From: Ostrinia nubilalis
Taxonomy: Eukaryota > Arthropoda > Insecta > Lepidoptera > Crambidae
Assembly: GCF_963855985.1 (NCBI RefSeq)
Contig: NC_087092.1
Location: 8,742,001-8,806,000 of the forward strand
Direction of reading: 5' to 3'
Length of the DNA: 64,000 nucleotides
The translations under genes were made by a program, and so were the position numbers. Of the stretch, positions 62,201 through 64,000 are shown piece by piece. Numbering within the stretch: the stretch's first letter is position 1; each line of letters opens with the position of its first letter. The notes under the pieces were generated by a model. The model was not told where the DNA came from. It ran no database searches and was given only the letters and a program-made list of their open reading frames with translations.

Positions 62201-64000
62201 AAGTTTGATGCAGGAATGTGGGGAGCTATTTCTTTATATTTTTTCCTCCTTTCTAACTGCATAATGTCATATACATACACAGACAAATTATTATGCATTT
62301 TTTTTGTCTGTATGTCTTAAAATAAGGATATACAATTAAATGCATTCACATGTTTGCTTATACACCATTTAAGATATAAAAGACGGACAAACTTTTTTCC
62401 ATACACCTAATGTTAGACGGTGTTCTTTCTAGCTCTTTGCCTGTGCATTGTTGTGTGGAAACAAAGGCATTGCGGGATGGACGTAAATCGGATTTTTCCT
62501 TTACAGGACAAATGCAGCCGCCGCGTTTTAGTATGCAGCCATCTTCTTCAAACAGCGTAGTAAGAGTTGGCACGACAAAAATTTTGCAATGTTCAGCGTT
62601 AGGTAAGAATAACTTTGCATTAAACCCATAAAGTAAGTACCTCATTGTGATGTTAACTTGTTTATTATAACGGGTCGTGTTCCCTTCACAGGCATTCCAC
62701 AACCGATGTATAGGTGGTTAAAGAACGGTGTTCCGCTCGGGGATTATTCTTCAGAACTATTTTATAAAATCCACAATACCCAGCAACAAGACGCCGGTTC
62801 TTACCAGTGTATCGCGAAAAATGACGTCGGGGCAATTTTCAGCGAAAAGAATAACATTGTCGTCGCCTGTAAGTAAAGTGCTCCTTTGAACGTCTTGCTT
62901 TCATTAGGCACAATACACCAAGGTGGTTTGTTTTGGTATAAAGTGCCTTGGGAAAACTTTTTACTTGTTAGACTTTTTATTGTTATAAAAACTGTTCAAA
63001 TGGGCCTAGACCAAAAAAACTAATTATACTAAATGTTACAAAAGCGTCTTGTCGTCTATTCTTAACCAAAATAATTTTCGCGGTATGGTAAAAACTTCGA
63101 GATTCAATGTTTGTTACGTTTATAGATATGGGGACATTTGATAAAGTCTCGGAAGAAACAATCACTGCTGAATCAGGACGGGCTGCTGTGCTAGAATTTC
63201 CACACATAGAATCAGAACCACCGCCCTCAGTTATTTGGCAAGATGAGAACGGCGCCTTGAGATATGACCAAAAATATGCAGTCACTGATGAACATCAACT
63301 TGTTATCCTGTCAGCCTCGCATGATGATGTGAAATCATATCGGTTTGTATTTTCTTAAATACAGAAATTTCTTTTTTCGTTATAGTAAACATACATTAGT
63401 TTAATGCGCGTAACTGGATCTGATTATTGACTTTCTAAATAATTACATTATTATTTTCTTTTCAGAGTAAGAGCAATAAATACTCAATTAGGTAAAGAAG
63501 AAAACAGTCCTTATATTAACTTGGATGTCTTTGGGGACGACAACAAAGAAGTGCCACCAGAAATTATAATTAAACCCAAAGACAAGAAAATCATCAAAGG
63601 TCAAGAATATACAAATTTGTATTGTGTAGCTAACGCTCGACCCCTTCATGAATTAGAGACATTATGGTTCAAAGACGGAATCATGATAGATTTAGCGGGA
63701 ATCACATTTGATTTGAACGACCAATGGAATAGAACACTCAGTCTGATATCTGCTAATTTGACACACACGGGACAGTATACATGCCAAGCCCGATTGCGTA
63801 CTGGTGGTTTCGCAACAGTCACAGCGTCTGCAATGGTGACAATTTATGAAAAACCTGTATTTTTATCTAACTTAAAATCGGAAACCTTTGGGGAATTCGG
63901 CAACACAATAGTATTGGACTGCAACGTTCAAGGTATACCTCTACCAGGAATCACTTGGTATAAAGATGCAAGAAAAATAGCAAGTGTTGGAGCCGAAGCT
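44117..64000 (+). CDS. sdk: Sidekick, immunoglobulin-superfamily adhesion protein (5' part; continues past window)
   Basis: Five exons: 44117-44231, 62507-62602, 62692-62868, 63126-63342 and 63466 to the window end, all GT-AG (phases 1, 1, 1, 2), coding for 380 residues so far. Residues 1-36 contain a signal peptide (hydrophobic core CVAYIVMFSTCILQF); Met10 is an alternative start. Ig1 spans about 43-129 (Cys67, Trp79, Cys110 in AGSYQC). Ig2 spans about 131-220 with Trp167, but no cysteine stands at either usual position. Ig3 spans about 231-327 (Cys255, Trp269, Cys308 in GQYTC). Ig4 starts near 330 (Cys354, Trp366) and is cut by the window. Order and sequence, notably QPPRFSMQPSS and YRWLKNGVPLGDYSS, identify sidekick, whose full product also has further Ig and many fibronectin III domains, a membrane helix and a PDZ-binding tail. 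In flies it acts in cell adhesion and eye patterning. Confidence 0.93.
44481..46080. mobile_element. 1.6-kb DNA element with perfect 40-bp TIRs
   Basis: Bases 44481-44520 and 46041-46080 are exact reverse complements, beginning GATATCGCACACCTAGATCT. The outermost GATATC is itself palindromic and so could be the target duplication, in which case the element proper starts GCACACC. TAT also flanks both sides. The interior has no transposase-like frame. Perfect TIRs suggest fairly recent activity. The superfamily is not assigned. Confidence 0.8.
46801..47155 (+). repeat. GC-rich fragment, probably non-LTR retrotransposon 5' part
   Basis: About 350 bases with far higher GC than the intron, from a T run and CGGGGAAAACATGC to CCTATGCCAGCCCTAGCG. 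The composition and short broken frames fit the 5' region of a lepidopteran LINE. No domain is recognisable, so the class is a guess. Confidence 0.35.
47432..47968. mobile_element. hAT-like non-autonomous element
   Basis: The ends AGGGTTGCCATA and TATGGCAACCCT are inverted, followed inward by GTCCCCGT on the left and ACGGGGAC on the right. AGGGTTGCCA-type ends are typical of hAT elements. A clear 8-bp target duplication was not found, so it may be old. No transposase frame. Confidence 0.6.
48345..48790 (+). repeat. GC-rich fragment, LINE-like
   Basis: About 450 bases of GC-rich DNA with phrases such as GGCCGAAGGGGACGATCAGT and CGGCCTACTCAATTGTGAGT. It resembles 5' parts of lepidopteran non-LTR elements in composition. 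Frames are broken. It is assigned by character and context only. Confidence 0.35.
48930..49410 (+). pseudogene. Degenerate RTE retrotransposon 3' fragment
   Basis: It encodes the same C-terminal region as 15846-16370: IRLGWAAFGKLR, CVLPVMT, MERAMLGVSLRGRIRNEEI, then a stop (TAA) at about 49211, then DITRRISKLKWQWTGHI, a frameshift, and EWRPRTGKRRVGCPPTRWTD. Its stop, frameshift and substitutions make it older than the 15.9-kb copy. Confidence 0.8.
49689..49886 (-). repeat. Dispersed repeat family D, copy 3 (reversed)
   Basis: The reverse complement of copies 1 and 2, ending CGCCGGGTCAGCTAG on this strand. Few differences from the other two, so all three are from recent activity of one source. 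Confidence 0.8.
51235..51870. mobile_element. 636-bp non-autonomous hAT transposon
   Basis: Flanked on both sides by the same 8 bases, GTTTGGTT (51227-51234 and 51871-51878), the hallmark of hAT insertion. Ends are TAGAGATGGG and CTCATCTCTA, with looser inverted pairing inward through ACTAGG/CCTAGT and GGTGCACCTATTCC/GGAATAGGTGCCGCC. No transposase frame, so it depends on a helper elsewhere. Confidence 0.85.
51924..52291 (-). repeat. Two tandem copies of a retroelement 3' end (reversed)
   Basis: Segments 51924-52067 and 52071-52291 both contain AATGCGAAAGTAA, CTGTCTGTCT, CCGATTTTGATCAAATTTGG and GGACATAGGATAGTTTTTAT in the same order. The second runs on to GCGAAGCCGCGGGCGGATAG. The first contains a CTGT microsatellite. 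A second insertion into the end of the first is the simplest history. Confidence 0.75.
56162..56192. repeat. AAAT microsatellite
   Basis: Seven to eight AAAT units, followed by CTTTATTTGAAACC. This could be the tail of a reversed retroelement. Confidence 0.9.
56367..56450. repeat. TGTGTAGTG/TGATG minisatellite
   Basis: Imperfect tandem units of about 14-16 bases such as GATGTGTAGTGT, repeated five to six times with drift. Confidence 0.75.

Larger units (their letters stand above)
44232..62506 (+). other. sdk: 18.3-kb first intron of sidekick
   Basis: It starts GTAAGT at 44232 and ends TTACAG at 62506. No coding exon was found inside. Contents: a 1.6-kb TIR element (44481-46080), LINE-like GC-rich fragments (46801-47155 and 48345-48790), a hAT-like element (47432-47968), an RTE pseudogene (48930-49410), a family D repeat (49689-49886), a hAT element with target duplication (51235-51870), a tandem retroelement end (51924-52291), and simple repeats (56162-56450). 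From 52292 to 56161 and from 56620 to 62506 it is mostly plain AT-rich DNA with nothing I recognise. Confidence 0.75.

Noticed and set aside
1..64000. CRISPR arrays, bacterial operons, prophage or viral genes
   Set aside because: None seen; repeats are dispersed or microsatellite-like, and genes are spliced and animal-type.

Overview
The window looks like nuclear DNA of a lepidopteran insect, possibly a noctuid-type moth. The evidence is multi-exon genes with GT-AG introns, AT-rich non-coding DNA full of TAGGTAC/GTAGGTA words, tRNA-derived SINEs, RTE-clade retrotransposon ends, and many short inverted-repeat elements of kinds common in moths and butterflies. The species cannot be named from sequence alone. 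There are no bacterial, organellar or viral genes.

Five protein-coding genes can be supported. Three lie in tandem on the minus strand (2336-5109, 7522-10171 and 19489-39539). Each encodes a small four-helix MARVEL-domain membrane protein (182, 166 and 172 aa). All three have four coding exons joined by phase-0 introns at equivalent places, so they look like an old tandem gene family. The third has an 18.8-kb first intron. Next comes the ribosomal protein S15a gene (minus, 41679-42983, with a non-coding 5' exon near 43206-43259 that starts with a pyrimidine tract). Head-to-head with it, on the plus strand, is the 5' part of sidekick (sdk), an immunoglobulin/fibronectin cell-adhesion gene. Its signal-peptide exon is at 44117-44231, followed by an 18.3-kb intron and Ig-domain exons from 62507 to the window edge.

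Region by region: 1-2335 is downstream flank of MARVEL gene 1. 5110-7521 is a spacer with one dispersed repeat. 10172-19488 holds a candidate 5' exon of MARVEL gene 2 (about 12179-12345), a 747-bp TIR element, and a 3.1-kb TIR element with a SINE and an RTE fragment inside it. 20612-39383 (intron 1 of MARVEL gene 3) contains RTE pieces, several MITEs, a 1.1-kb foldback element and a 319-bp near-perfect palindrome. 39540-41678 holds a GC-rich leader, two small perfect palindromes, a second SINE family, a retroelement end and a MITE. 44232-62506 (sdk intron 1) holds a 1.6-kb element with perfect 40-bp TIRs, two hAT-like elements (one with an 8-bp target duplication), GC-rich LINE-like fragments and a degenerate RTE copy.

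The genes do not form a pathway. The MARVEL proteins act in membrane organisation and vesicle traffic, RpS15a in the small ribosomal subunit, and sidekick in cell adhesion. No system that is clearly new was found. The most notable observations are the shared architecture of the MARVEL trio and the unusually large, symmetrical inverted-repeat elements.
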